Assembly (NCBI GenBank): GCA_017473945.1 | Contig: JAFUIW010000041.1 | Span: 1 to 51,160, forward strand | Length of the DNA stretch: 51,160 nucleotides | Source: Methanobrevibacter sp. | Lineage (GTDB): Archaea; Methanobacteriota; Methanobacteria; Methanobacteriales; Methanobacteriaceae | Direction of reading: 5' to 3' | Shown: positions 8,191 through 17,473 of the stretch, piece by piece | How positions within the stretch are numbered: position 1 is the stretch's first letter | How the letters are laid out: the number at the start of each line of letters is the position of its first letter | Program-made: the position numbers and the translations under genes | Notes under the pieces: generated by a model | Told to the model about the DNA's origin: nothing | The model's database searches: none | The model's input: the letters and a program-made list of their open reading frames with translations, nothing else

Positions 8191-9144
8191 GTGAAAACTG
8201 TTAACGTAGGAGTTATCGGAGTAGGAGCCATGGGTGAAAACCATGTCCGTGTCTATCACAAAATGGAAGAGGCAAATTTGGTTGCTGTTTCTGACGTTAG
8301 TGAAAGGGCTCTTAAAAAAATTGAGAAAAAATACGGAGCCAAAGGATACACAGACTATTGCGAACTACTCAAAAATCCAGAAATTGAAGCTGTAAGCGTA
8401 TGTGTTCCAACCACATTCCACCATGCAGTGGTAATGGAAGCAATCAAATGTGGAAAACACGTACTTGTTGAAAAACCGATCGCATTTACATTGAATGAAG
8501 CGGAAGAAATGATTGCTGCTGCTAAGGAAGCAGGAGTATTGCTTGCAACAGGTCATGTCGAACGGTTTAACCCGGCAGTTCAAAAAGCTAAGGAACTTAT
8601 TGATGACGGAGTAATTGGAGATATCGTATCTGCTTTTGCAAAAAGAGTAGGACCACTCCCACCAAGGATTAAGGACGTTGGTGTGTCAATAGATTTAGCT
8701 ATTCACGATTTAGACATTATGAATTACTTATTTGAAGAGGATGTCACTCAGGTTTACGGTACAATGAACAGCAGTTTCGATGATTCAGAATTTGAAGACC
8801 ACGCAGAGATTATGGTAAACTTCGACAACGAATCAACAGGTATCATTGAGGTAAACTGGCTGACCCCATACAAACGTAGAGAACTTGAACTTACCGGTAC
8901 CGCCGGAATCATTTCCGTGGACTACATAAAGCAGAGCATTGAAGTGTACGGTAAGTTTGCTCAGGATATTCAAATCAAACATGAAGAGCCTCTTAAAGGC
9001 GAGTTAAAATCATTCTTAAATGCTGTAGTTAACGATATCGAACCGGAAATTACCGGCGAAGACGGGCTTAAAGCTCTTAAAATGGTTATTGCTGCTAACA
9101 GATCTTCTAAAGAACATAAACCAATTATTTTTGAGGAATTATAA
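8191..9144 (+). CDS. Gfo/Idh/MocA-family NAD(P)-dependent oxidoreductase
   Basis: This 317-residue protein has an N-terminal Rossmann fold (GVIGVGAMG at 7-15), the family catalytic EKP motif at 94-96, and a C-terminal alpha/beta domain with the conserved DLAIHDLDIM active-site helix. Family members oxidise sugars or nucleotide sugars. In methanogens related proteins act as UDP-N-acetylglucosamine 3-dehydrogenases, a possible role here for surface glycans, but the substrate cannot be read from sequence. The GTG start at 8191 is set by GGAGG ten bases upstream. It lies between hemC and a PRTase regulator in one rightward run. Confidence 0.85.
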   Translation: MKTVNVGVIGVGAMGENHVRVYHKMEEANLVAVSDVSERALKKIEKKYGAKGYTDYCELLKNPEIEAVSVCVPTTFHHAVVMEAIKCGKHVLVEKPIAFTLNEAEEMIAAAKEAGVLLATGHVERFNPAVQKAKELIDDGVIGDIVSAFAKRVGPLPPRIKDVGVSIDLAIHDLDIMNYLFEEDVTQVYGTMNSSFDDSEFEDHAEIMVNFDNESTGIIEVNWLTPYKRRELELTGTAGIISVDYIKQSIEVYGKFAQDIQIKHEEPLKGELKSFLNAVVNDIEPEITGEDGLKALKMVIAANRSSKEHKPIIFEEL

Positions 9145-9156
9145 TCAGGTGATAAT

Positions 9157-9768
9157 GTGAAACAAAAATTAATTCAAAAGGCTCAAGAACTCAGAGAACA
9201 TGGATTTACCACTGGAGAAATTGCTGATGAACTTAACGTGAGCATGGATACCGCAAGATGGTTAACACTTCAAAAAACTGAAGAAATTAAATCTGACGCT
9301 CCTGTTGACTTTGCAATCAACTGGAAAAGTATCGGCGGAAACTCAACCCGTTTAAGTTACGTTTCAGGCGCTTTAAGTGACATAGCACTAACCCATGGAG
9401 AAGCTGATGTTGTATGCGGTATTGCAGTTAGCGGCATTCCTTTTGCAACAGTAATGGCCGAGTTTTTAGAGGACATGACCGGATTAGACACATCTCTTGC
9501 TATTTTCCACCCTAACAAACACAGAAAAGACAGTGATGAAAGCGGTGATGAAGGTACAATCAGTACCAACTTCGGAACAGTCGAAGGCAAGAAAGTGATT
9601 ATTGTTGATGACGTAATCACCAGTGGAAAAACCGTAAAAGAAGTTATCCACACAGTAAAAGATTTAGGCGGGGAACCTACCTGCGTTACAGTCCTGATTG
9701 ACAAGGCAGGCCTTTCAGAAATTGAAGGAGTCCCTGTTGAATCATTAATTAAAGTTAGTAGATTATAA
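9157..9768 (+). CDS. gfcR: GfcR-like regulator: HTH plus orotate PRTase-like domain
   Basis: This 203-residue archaeal protein joins an N-terminal helix-turn-helix (about 5-45, [18 protein letters not shown]) to a phosphoribosyltransferase fold with the PRPP-binding [13 protein letters not shown] motif at 147-159. The family, long annotated as PyrE-like, includes haloarchaeal GfcR, an activator of sugar-degradation genes. The PRTase domain probably senses a ligand rather than making OMP. Targets here are unknown. GTG 9157 follows AGGTGA. It ends the rightward run; T-rich tracts follow. Confidence 0.8.
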   Translation: MKQKLIQKAQELREHGFTTGEIADELNVSMDTARWLTLQKTEEIKSDAPVDFAINWKSIGGNSTRLSYVSGALSDIALTHGEADVVCGIAVSGIPFATVMAEFLEDMTGLDTSLAIFHPNKHRKDSDESGDEGTISTNFGTVEGKKVIIVDDVITSGKTVKEVIHTVKDLGGEPTCVTVLIDKAGLSEIEGVPVESLIKVSRL

Positions 9769-9783
9769 TCTACTACCATTTCT

Positions 9784-9800
9784 ATTTTTTATTGCTTTTA
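9784..9800 (+). terminator. T-rich tract after gfcR
   Basis: TTATTGCTTTT-like T-rich sequence, preceded by a six-T run, lies 15-30 bases after the stop codon of the last gene of the rightward run. No clear hairpin precedes it. The remaining 200 bases before the next gene show only AT-rich sequence. Confidence 0.35.
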
Positions 9801-10000
9801 GCATACAAATTTTCAAGTCGGCTGAAGCTGGACAATAATTTCAAAAAACACCATACTGCAAACATGCAATTTAATCATAAAAAACTACAATTAAACATCA
9901 CTTCGCCATCACAATAATCATTTTAATTCAAGGAAAAATAAATTTAATGGAAGATATGAAACAAAAATAATCTTGAAAGATATAGGATGTAGATGAAACC

Positions 10001-11941
10001 ATGGATATTTTACTACTTCAAAACATGTCAGTGATTCTAATCACCGCAGTGATTGTGCTTTTGATTTTCAACAAGCTGAAACTGCCTACGATGATTGGTC
10101 TTTTCATAACAGGAATCGTTTTGGGTCATGCAATCAACGACACCACACTGATATCAAGCCTCTCAGAGCTTGGAGTCATATTTCTGCTCTTCATCATAGG
10201 TCTTGAGTTTTCTGTTGAAAAATTCTCGGCAATCAAGCGATATGCACTGATTGGAGGAATTCTGCAGGTGGTACTGACAACCATTCTCATATCAGTTTTG
10301 GGTTTGGCATTGGGCCTGAATCCGAACAGCGCGATATTTTTAGGATTTCTGGTTGCATTCTCCTCAACAGCAATCGTGATGAAAGTGATGCAGCAAAAGC
10401 ACATCACACACTCCGTTCAGGGAAGGGTGACACTGGGTATTTTGATATTCCAGGACATAGCAGTAATCATCGTGATTCTGATTACTCCGCTATTGGGAGG
10501 CCAGCCGCTTGAGCTGAATACGCTTCCGGAACTTCTGATTAAGACAGTGGGACTTGGAGCAATCATATTTGCCGGCGCCAAATGGTTCATACCGCTGGCC
10601 CTGAGGGATGCTGCAAGGACAAAAAACAGGGACCTTTTCCTGCTTTTGACACTGTTCATCTGTATGGGAACCACATTCGCAACAAGCCTTATCGGAATCG
10701 GACCTGAGCTTGGTGCGTTCATAGCAGGGCTTCTGATTTCAAATACAGAATACTCCCACCAGACACTGGGCTACATCCAGCCTTTCCAGGACGTGTTCAT
10801 GAGCCTGTTTTTCATAAGTATCGGTTTGATGGTCAATCTGCACCTTTTCTTGCACAACATAGTCATCATAGTCACATTGACAGTGATAATATTGGCCATT
10901 AATTTTTCAGCCACATTGATTACGGGAATGGCACTCAAGCTTCCAACCAAGGTTTCAATAAGCATTGCAATACTTTTAAGCCAAATTGGGGAGTTTTCAT
11001 TCGTGCTTGCAAAGGAAGGTATGAAATACTGTCTTATGACAAATGAGTTTTTCTCAATATTTTTGGGCGTGAGCATCCTTACAATGTCATCCACACCATT
11101 TCTGGAAAAGATGACTCCGAAAATCATCAATGCATTTTCAAAAATCAGCTATTTCAAGGTCGACAGCGAACTTAAAAGCCTGCCTGAAGAGCTGGAGGAT
11201 GCAGGTGAAATTGAGGACCACGTCATCCTCGTAGGTATGGGCCTTAACGGAAAGCAGATGGCAAAGGCATGCAGCGAGTTCAACATTCCCTACCGTATCG
11301 TCGACATGAATCCTATAATCGTTGAAAACCAGCAGGCCCTTGGAATTCCTATTATCTACGGAAAGGCGTCAAACGAAAGTGTCCTAAAGGAGCTGAACAT
11401 TACCTCAGCACTCTGCATTGTCATATCAGCATCCACATATGAGGAAACCCTGAAGACAATCGATGCTGCCCGCCGTCTCAATCCGGACATTCACATCATC
11501 GTGCGTACACAGTATCTGAGAAATATCGATGAGGTCATAGAGGCAGGAGCGGATGAGGTGATTCCAAAAGAGTTTGAAACAAGTATCATGATGTTTACAA
11601 GGATTATGGACTATTACAACAAGGACGTTGATGAGATAAGCGATGCGGTGAATGACCTGAGGTCAGACAACTACAACGCATTCAGAAACGTCACTTCCGA
11701 GGACATCTCCACATATCTCAACTACAAGTACACAGATTTGGAAATCGACTCCCTAAGAGTGAGCGAGAATGCGCATCTTGACGAGTTTCCCTTTGAAAAA
11801 TACAGTCTCAAGGTTACAGGCGTTGTTCGTGGAGAGGACACATTCATTGAGGTTGGCAATGATTTCAAGTTTCTGGAGGATGATTTGATACTGTTCATAG
11901 GACATCGCGAAAACATCAACAAGTTTTTCGATAACATTTAA
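10001..11941 (+). CDS. Kef/CPA2-type cation:proton antiporter with RCK domain
   Basis: The 646-residue protein has about twelve N-terminal membrane segments (1-385) of the Na+/H+ exchanger fold, including LFIIGLEF and the GPELGAFIAGLLIS helix. A cytosolic RCK/TrkA-N Rossmann domain follows from about residue 405 (HVILVGMGLNGKQMA, acidic Asp ending the second strand), with a TrkA-C domain at the end (LRVSENAHL onward). Such proteins exchange K+ or Na+ for protons and are gated by nucleotides bound to RCK. There is no clear ribosome binding site before ATG 10001. The next gene begins 38 bases after its stop. Confidence 0.88.
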   Translation: MDILLLQNMSVILITAVIVLLIFNKLKLPTMIGLFITGIVLGHAINDTTLISSLSELGVIFLLFIIGLEFSVEKFSAIKRYALIGGILQVVLTTILISVLGLALGLNPNSAIFLGFLVAFSSTAIVMKVMQQKHITHSVQGRVTLGILIFQDIAVIIVILITPLLGGQPLELNTLPELLIKTVGLGAIIFAGAKWFIPLALRDAARTKNRDLFLLLTLFICMGTTFATSLIGIGPELGAFIAGLLISNTEYSHQTLGYIQPFQDVFMSLFFISIGLMVNLHLFLHNIVIIVTLTVIILAINFSATLITGMALKLPTKVSISIAILLSQIGEFSFVLAKEGMKYCLMTNEFFSIFLGVSILTMSSTPFLEKMTPKIINAFSKISYFKVDSELKSLPEELEDAGEIEDHVILVGMGLNGKQMAKACSEFNIPYRIVDMNPIIVENQQALGIPIIYGKASNESVLKELNITSALCIVISASTYEETLKTIDAARRLNPDIHIIVRTQYLRNIDEVIEAGADEVIPKEFETSIMMFTRIMDYYNKDVDEISDAVNDLRSDNYNAFRNVTSEDISTYLNYKYTDLEIDSLRVSENAHLDEFPFEKYSLKVTGVVRGEDTFIEVGNDFKFLEDDLILFIGHRENINKFFDNI

Positions 11942-11979
11942 ATAGTATAACGCACAAGATATACACAAGGTGATAATAT

Positions 11980-12387
11980 ATGTATATAACAATACAAGCA
12001 CTCAACAATATGCACGGATCAAAACCATTGAAAATTGATGCAATCGTAAAGCTGGTCAAAGAACCTGACAACAAATACGATACCGAAGCGATCGCCTGTG
12101 AAATGAGATATTTCGGCAAAATAGGATATGTATCAAACAGCACCAACACAGTTGTCATCGGATCAATGAGCGCAGGACGCCTATACGACAAGATAAACGA
12201 CGAATACTTTGCAAGAATCAAATTCATCACCGGTCAAACAGCACTTGCAAAGGTATTGACTTCAGACGAATATATCGCAGAGGTGGAAAACCCTGAAAGC
12301 GACATACACTACCTGTCAGACGACTTGGGAAAAATCGACGTTGATTTCATATCAAAAAACATAAAAGGTGATGACAGTGATTGCTAG
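11980..12387 (+). CDS. HIRAN-domain protein
   Basis: This 135-residue protein matches the HIRAN fold through LVKEPDNKYDTEAIACEM and GKIGYVSNSTNTV, the core of a small beta-barrel that in other proteins binds DNA ends or stalled forks. Here it stands alone with an acidic C-terminal tail of about 45 residues. AGGTGATAATAT precedes ATG 11980. The last bases overlap the next gene, so the two are coupled. The role is unknown; a DNA-repair or phage-response link is only a family-level suggestion. Confidence 0.75.
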   Translation: MYITIQALNNMHGSKPLKIDAIVKLVKEPDNKYDTEAIACEMRYFGKIGYVSNSTNTVVIGSMSAGRLYDKINDEYFARIKFITGQTALAKVLTSDEYIAEVENPESDIHYLSDDLGKIDVDFISKNIKGDDSDC

Positions 12388-13300
12388 CTACGAACTGATG
12401 GAAAGCCAAACTCACAAAAACGTTGCAGTCATTCCAATCAAAACACCTATAAATCACAATGTTGACCTTTTGACTTTAAAGAAAGGTTTTGAGCTTGACC
12501 TGGTCAGCGTCAAGGAATGTGAACATTCAACCGTAAACACAATCATCGTTGAAAACAAATCAGTGGTACCCCTTCTTCTGGTTGACGGCGAGGAGATAGT
12601 TGGAGGAGACCAGAACAGAATAATGGATGCAAGCATTCTGATTGCACCACAAAGTGAAATGAAAGTGCCTGTAAACTGTACCGAACACGGACGCTGGGGA
12701 TTTAAAAGTGAATTCAAGCAATCAGAACATATTGCCAATTACAGGACACGCCTTGCCAAGCACCATGCATTCAGAAGCAATGGAAGCGTTCAGCAGGCAG
12801 TCTGGGATTCAATCGACGAGCTTGAAACATCAAGGTCATTTTCATCCCCTACTCAGGCAATGTCTGAAAGCTATGAAAATGCAAAGGCGGATTTGGATGA
12901 ATTTTTAGATGCCTTCAGTGTGGTTGAAGGTCAAAGCGGCATTGTCGTTTTGATAGACGGTGAAGTCAGGGGCTTTGAGGTCTTTTTAAACTCCGAAATA
13001 TACAGAGAGTACCATGAAAAAATAATCAAAAGCTACCTGATTAACGCAGAGATTACAGATAATGTATTCACAATCAACAACGATGCAATAAACAGTGTCA
13101 TTGACAATGCATTAAATGAGGAGTTTGAAGAGGCAAAAAACGAAGGTCTTGAAACCCGATTTGAGATAAAAGGTGGAGATGGTGTAGGCAGTTGTTATAC
13201 CTACAAAAATGAGCTTGTTCATATGTCTTACCTTGTCGGAAGCGTTGATTACACAGAAAAAATCAAGAAACTGATTATTAATGATGATGTTAGAACCTGA
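12377..13300 (+). CDS. ARPP-1/DUF6569-like protein
   Basis: About 307 residues with the signature of the ARG/rhodanese/phosphatase-associated family: LLLVDGEEIVGGDQNRIMDAS followed by VPVNCTEHGRWGF. The family is widespread and of unknown biochemical role. GTG 12377 is preferred because GGTGA ends five bases upstream. The in-frame GTG/ATG pair at 12368-12373 lies on that site. The start overlaps the HIRAN gene by 11 bases, so the two proteins are probably made together. The 3' end overlaps the convergent methylase-like gene by 11 bases. Confidence 0.7.
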   Translation: MIASYELMESQTHKNVAVIPIKTPINHNVDLLTLKKGFELDLVSVKECEHSTVNTIIVENKSVVPLLLVDGEEIVGGDQNRIMDASILIAPQSEMKVPVNCTEHGRWGFKSEFKQSEHIANYRTRLAKHHAFRSNGSVQQAVWDSIDELETSRSFSSPTQAMSESYENAKADLDEFLDAFSVVEGQSGIVVLIDGEVRGFEVFLNSEIYREYHEKIIKSYLINAEITDNVFTINNDAINSVIDNALNEEFEEAKNEGLETRFEIKGGDGVGSCYTYKNELVHMSYLVGSVDYTEKIKKLIINDDVRT

Positions 13301-14969
13301 TATTCAAATCAGACAACATCACATCTATTTTTTTATTTAACTTATCCAGATTCTCATCGATTTCCCTTTTCTGATATTTCAAATCATCCAGTGAGATGAA
13401 TTCGCCTTCAAATGTATCGACATATCTTGAAATTGACAGGTTAAATTCATTTTTGGCCAATTCGTTGACAGTTATAACGTTTGAGAACTTATCAACAACA
13501 AGTCTTTTGGCGTATGCATCGACAACATCTCCCAGAGTTTCGGGAGATAAAAGAATATTTCTTTTAAACAAACCTGGAACTGCATCAGGTGCAGGGATTG
13601 TAGCGTACATCTTGGACATGTCTATGAAGACTATGTCATCACATGATTTGTTTTTGCGAAATATCACTATGATTTCAGATGCTTTAGGTCTTGAAAGCTC
13701 GTCCGGAATGCTTATGATTGCATCAATATAATTCTTTTCAACTGTCAGGTATTTTCTAAGCAATTCAAGTGAATTTTTAAACAAAAAACTCTGGGACATT
13801 GCAACAGCCATCATGCCGCCATCCTTAAGGCAGTTTATCAGATTTATCAAAAACAGGTATTCGCTGTCCTTCAGTGATTCGTATTCTCCATGAAACCGGA
13901 CTGGGGATGCATTTTCAAGATCCATCTTGCTTAACAGATTATCTATTGCGCTGTTGAGCTCATTGTCGTCCATGAATGAGTCCATGTTCATGTCAAAGTT
14001 GTCAGATAGGATGCTTTCAAGCTGTTTTCTCTTGTTTCTTTTAGCCATTTCGATGTTTTGTGCATTGTTCAGCTTTCGCATGTTTTTTGAAGTTATTGGA
14101 GGTATTTTTGCCATTATCACATCAAATGATGTGAAAGGCACGTCCTGAGATTCCAATGGAGATGAAAATTCAAGATAGAGATTATCAAAGTTGAAATAGT
14201 TGATTAGAAACTTTACTATGCTTGCGCAATATGTAATCTTGTCAAAGCCCTTTGCATGGAAATTTTCAATGCCCCTTTCACAATATCTCTTCAAGCTAAC
14301 CAGTGAAGAACCATCATTTAAAAACGGATTGTAAACGTCTGAAATGTTTTCGCTGCAGTGGGTGATGAGTTCAATCAGCATCTGGTTGACATAATCAGGA
14401 TCGCTGTTGATTCTAATCATCCGGGACTGACAGATATGGTCAAAAACCCTTTCGAATGGAAACTGATTATCCAATATGTCAAGTTTTGAGATTGAATAGA
14501 TGATTTCCTTAACGATTAAATGATTTTCTCCTTCAAACTCGAATTTCTTAAGGTTGATTTCACTTTTAACAGCCTCGAATATGAAACTGAAGTACTTTTC
14601 ATAGTTGGAGTTTGATTTAAATTCGATGTTTTGTGAAAATGCCTCGAAAAAGTCATATATGAAGAATCTGTTTGAATATGAATTGTTGATTACCTCATCC
14701 ATAAAATAATCGGGGCCTGTGATGTAATAGCCGAACATCTGCAGGGCATCATTTCTGAAAATTTCCCTAAACTCCTCATTGCCATATGCCTCATCCAGGG
14801 TCAACGCCTTTTTTTCTATGACACTTCGAAAATAATCCTTGAGAATGTCTGAAGCATATTTGTATAAAAATGAATATATGATAAGATATGATACGTCCTG
14901 TGAAAAATCGATTTGACGTGATTTTGACAGGATGTTTCTCAGGATTTTATAGTTTTTGGCCCTTCGCAT
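13290..14969 (-). CDS. HsdM-like N6-adenine methylase fold with degenerate catalytic motifs
   Basis: This 559-residue protein follows type I HsdM order: a helical N-terminal domain, a motif I region (YNPFLNDGSS, about 212-221), a motif IV region (FDVIMAKIPPI, about 280-290), the LINCLKDGGMMAVAMSQSFL segment, IDAIISIPDEL, and a C-terminal coiled coil (about 520-559). In active enzymes motif I is DPxxGSGG and motif IV is NPPF/Y. Here the Gly-Ser-Gly is replaced by Asn-Asp-Gly and the catalytic Asn by Ile. SAM binding and methylation are therefore doubtful. The specificity-like gene ends directly upstream, and no HsdR is in the window. The protein may bind DNA without modifying it. Confidence 0.75.
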   Translation of the reverse strand: MRRAKNYKILRNILSKSRQIDFSQDVSYLIIYSFLYKYASDILKDYFRSVIEKKALTLDEAYGNEEFREIFRNDALQMFGYYITGPDYFMDEVINNSYSNRFFIYDFFEAFSQNIEFKSNSNYEKYFSFIFEAVKSEINLKKFEFEGENHLIVKEIIYSISKLDILDNQFPFERVFDHICQSRMIRINSDPDYVNQMLIELITHCSENISDVYNPFLNDGSSLVSLKRYCERGIENFHAKGFDKITYCASIVKFLINYFNFDNLYLEFSSPLESQDVPFTSFDVIMAKIPPITSKNMRKLNNAQNIEMAKRNKRKQLESILSDNFDMNMDSFMDDNELNSAIDNLLSKMDLENASPVRFHGEYESLKDSEYLFLINLINCLKDGGMMAVAMSQSFLFKNSLELLRKYLTVEKNYIDAIISIPDELSRPKASEIIVIFRKNKSCDDIVFIDMSKMYATIPAPDAVPGLFKRNILLSPETLGDVVDAYAKRLVVDKFSNVITVNELAKNEFNLSISRYVDTFEGEFISLDDLKYQKREIDENLDKLNKKIDVMLSDLNIRF

Positions 14970-15533
14970 TTAAAATCCCTCCCATAATCTGTTTAGGATT
15001 CCCTCTTTCAGGTTTTGGTCATATTCAACTACTCTTTTGTCTTCAACAATCCTTTCATTTATTGTGTTTAGAAGTTCGCCGTACCTGATTTGTGTTTCAA
15101 AATCCGGCATGACCAGTTCTATTTCCTTGATTTGCTTTAATGATGCATGGGGAATTCTTTCTGTTGATGACAGTTCATACAATTGTTTTTTGACGTGGGC
15201 ATTGGTAAGCGCATGAGCCATAAATGAAGGATCATATCCTTCGTGCGGTCTTATTACAGCTATCCGGTCACTTATCACCAATCCCTGCCGGTTGACACAA
15301 ACAACATCGTAGGGATACGGCATCTTCATTAAAACATCACCCGGTTGGGTGAAATGGTGTGGTTTTAGGTTTTTTGGATTGAGCTTTAATGATTCGAAAT
15401 CTTTTAGAATGCCATCCTTTTGAATGGACCTTTGAACTATAACATCAAATTTCTCACCATCATCATCCAAATATCGCCTGTATGAAAGTCCGGTGACGAC
15501 TTTTGCGATATCTTTTAGTTTTACTTTGTTCAT
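14970..15533 (-). CDS. Half-length HsdS-like specificity protein
   Basis: The 187-residue protein has the form of one target-recognition domain plus one spacer helix of type I specificity subunits. It contains KLKDIAKVVTGLSYRRY at the start, FTQPGDVLM near the middle, and IPHASLKQIKEIELVMPD then a coiled helix at the end. Normal HsdS has two such halves, so this one may dimerise to read a palindromic site. It abuts the methylase-like gene with no gap. ATG 15533 follows GAGG nine bases upstream. The upstream region is rich in GGTGATG palindromes. Confidence 0.75.
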   Translation of the reverse strand: MNKVKLKDIAKVVTGLSYRRYLDDDGEKFDVIVQRSIQKDGILKDFESLKLNPKNLKPHHFTQPGDVLMKMPYPYDVVCVNRQGLVISDRIAVIRPHEGYDPSFMAHALTNAHVKKQLYELSSTERIPHASLKQIKEIELVMPDFETQIRYGELLNTINERIVEDKRVVEYDQNLKEGILNRLWEGF

Positions 15534-15555
15534 GTTTTGCCTCGAGTGGTTTTGG

Positions 15556-15586
15556 GGTGATGCGGGTTAGCACATCACCGGTGATG
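15556..15586. promoter_or_regulatory. Triple GGTGATG palindromic element
   Basis: GGTGATG (15556-15562) is followed ten bases later by the perfect 14-base palindrome CATCACCGGTGATG (15573-15586). This gives three copies of one half-site and alternative hairpins. It lies 23-53 bases before the start of the HsdS-like gene. It could be an operator, or the recognition sequence of the half-HsdS itself. Confidence 0.45.
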
Positions 15587-15635
15587 GTTGAAACGAACAT
15601 GTTTTTTGGTTTATTTAAATTATAAGTCATGATCG

Positions 15636-15983
15636 CTATTGGTAGAGTCCGTCGACATCATCTAAAAGAGGTGTTTCAGACACTTCCTGAGGGTCCACCT
15701 TTTCGGCAGACACACCCCCTATTACACCGACGCTTTGTATGTTGTCCTTTAAAACCGCTGTGGAAGTGATTCCTGGCCCTTGAGGTGAAAGTACAAATAA
15801 GTCAAGGAATGTTTCATCTTCCCCGACAATGAATGCCGGTTCAATTGCCTCAGCAGCCTTGGTTTGGACTTTGATTAATATGTGCTTAGCCTCGTTTTCA
15901 CCTTCGATGCCAATTTCATCTCGGATGGTCTTATCGAGACTTTTGACTTTGTCGCTCCAGTTTACTGAATGGTTATGGTTCAT
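15636..15983 (-). CDS. Small protein of unknown function beside the methylase-like pair
   Basis: 115 residues, acidic, without membrane segments or signal peptide. A middle Ile/Val-rich part (ILIKVQTKAAEAIEPAFIV) suggests a small alpha/beta domain; the tail is Asp/Glu-rich. I recognise no family. ATG 15983 follows AGGTGATAAA, a good site. The gene is 102 bases upstream of the HsdS-like gene and leftward with it, so it may head the same transcript. Confidence 0.6.
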   Translation of the reverse strand: MNHNHSVNWSDKVKSLDKTIRDEIGIEGENEAKHILIKVQTKAAEAIEPAFIVGEDETFLDLFVLSPQGPGITSTAVLKDNIQSVGVIGGVSAEKVDPQEVSETPLLDDVDGLYQ

Positions 15984-16262
15984 TTTATCACCTACTTTAT
16001 TTTTCCACTGACTGTGGTGGCGTTCGACTACCTTTTTTAGAAATAAACATTCTTGATTGAATGCATTTTTCTAAACAAAATACTTTTTTGTAATTATAAC
16101 TTGTTTGTAATCTTATATAAACCTTTCGTTTTTATATAACTTTTCTTGAAAAATACAACATATTACAATCACAAATAGTAATATATTTGACATAGTATAT
16201 AAAGCTTTGGTTTTTTATTGCATATTTTAAGAAAATGCACAAAAGTGATTTGGTGTTTTGAT
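15984..16262. other. Gene-free stretch with promoter-like sequence
   Basis: AT-rich spacer between two leftward genes. TATA-like elements on the leftward strand occur at about 16111-16120 (CTTATATAAA on the plus strand) and near 16197-16204. No supported open frame. Confidence 0.5.
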
Positions 16263-16309
16263 GAAAAAAAATAAAAAAATAATAGCAATATCTGCAGAAA
16301 TATCGCTAT
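16263..16309 (-). terminator. Hairpin plus T-tract terminator of the 369-residue adhesin-like gene
   Basis: On the leftward strand a ten-pair stem (16300-16309 with 16282-16291, one G-T pair) with an eight-base loop overlaps the stop codon. It is followed by T7 and T8 runs. This is an unusually classical intrinsic terminator for an archaeon. Confidence 0.6.
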
Positions 16310-17433
16310 ACCTTAAATTTAACTTTTACGTTGCCTATTTTAATATTGTTGCCTGCAGCATATTTGTGGTAAACAGCGGCATCTGTTCCATGCATCCATT
16401 TAGTCCATGCCCATTTTGCACCATTCTTATACTGTATCTTAGATAAATATTGCTCTTTTTTTAGCATTTTGCCATTTTTATACAGGAATACGCACAATGT
16501 TGTGAAGGAATGCTTGAATTTGAAAGTCTGGATTTTGTATTTGCCATAATATTTTGTCACATACTTAGTGCTGGACATTTTAGTTCCAATGGTAACTGTT
16601 TTATATACAGGTTTCTTTTTGACAGTTATCTTGAAATTAGTGGAACTGCTGTAAACGTTTTTGCCACCGCCAAAAGTGGCCGTACAGGTAAATTTTTTAA
16701 CTTTAGACGGAATCTTAATCTTTGCAACGGCAACTCCATCTTTCAATTTCGCCTTATATGTTTTACCGTTGATTTTGAATTTAACAGTTCCTCCATCATA
16801 ATATCTTCCAGTATATTTGTCCTTTACATAAGCATAGCAGTTAAATTTGCTTCCTGCTGTTGCTGAAAATGATTTTACAGATATTTTACTTGAAGATTTT
16901 TTAATAACAATCTTTCCAGATCCGAGAGTGATTCCATTATATGCTATTAATTTTGCTGAATAGGTTCCAGGAGACAATCCTTCCAGACTCCATTCATAAT
17001 CCTCATCATAACCATACATATATTCATCATGAACCAATGAGCCAGATTTATATACTTTAAAATATCCGTCAAACTCACCATACCATCCGAAATACAGAGA
17101 TTTACCTGAATTATACTTGGTTGTAATGGAATCTATATAAACATCAGCATAATTAGCAGATAATGCAGATTCATTCGTGTTTTCTTTGGAAAGTGCTTCG
17201 TCAGCATATGTTATATTCAGTGCATCATCACTTTCAAGACTTATGAGTTCATCTTCAGCTGAGGCATTCAAAGTTTCCAACTCTTCACAAGGCGCATTCA
17301 ATGCGATTTCATCTGTTTGCAAATCAGAGAAAGCAACATCACTTTCATTTAAATCACCGGCTGCAACACCTGAAATGCTAAATAAAACACAAAGAAATAG
17401 TGCAAATACCAATAATATCTTTTTATTTGTCAT
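16306..17433 (-). CDS. Secreted adhesin-like protein with Ig-like domain
   Basis: About 375 residues. A signal peptide (Lys-Lys, then a 17-residue hydrophobic stretch ending VAAGD) is followed by an acidic Ser/Asn-rich segment, a first beta domain (about 100-175), an Ig-like domain (about 180-270; VKFKINGKTYKAKLKDGVA), and a Lys/Tyr-rich C-terminal domain with IQYKNGAKWAWTKWM that I do not recognise. There is no C-terminal membrane anchor. It is an external protein of the kind expanded in Methanobrevibacter. ATG 17433 is chosen over the in-frame GTG at 17442; neither has a strong site. It follows the giant adhesin in the same direction and shares Ig-like sequence with it. Confidence 0.75.
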   Translation of the reverse strand: MTNKKILLVFALFLCVLFSISGVAAGDLNESDVAFSDLQTDEIALNAPCEELETLNASAEDELISLESDDALNITYADEALSKENTNESALSANYADVYIDSITTKYNSGKSLYFGWYGEFDGYFKVYKSGSLVHDEYMYGYDEDYEWSLEGLSPGTYSAKLIAYNGITLGSGKIVIKKSSSKISVKSFSATAGSKFNCYAYVKDKYTGRYYDGGTVKFKINGKTYKAKLKDGVAVAKIKIPSKVKKFTCTATFGGGKNVYSSSTNFKITVKKKPVYKTVTIGTKMSSTKYVTKYYGKYKIQTFKFKHSFTTLCVFLYKNGKMLKKEQYLSKIQYKNGAKWAWTKWMHGTDAAVYHKYAAGNNIKIGNVKVKFKV

Positions 17434-17446
17434 TTTAAACACATCT

Positions 17447-17455
17447 AAAAAAAAA
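17447..17455 (-). terminator. T9 tract after the giant adhesin-like gene
   Basis: Nine A on the plus strand, so nine T on the coding strand, 19-27 bases after the stop codon of the 1883-residue gene and just before the next gene. Confidence 0.45.
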
Positions 17456-17473
17456 TAAAGTAAAAAGATTAAA

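Noticed and set aside
13290..15533. Functional type I restriction-modification system
   Set aside because: No HsdR gene, a single recognition domain, and catalytic motifs lost.
16258..16446. 62-residue rightward frame with a GGTG upstream
   Set aside because: It is antisense to the end of the adhesin-like gene and its terminator, and its composition is that of a reverse frame.
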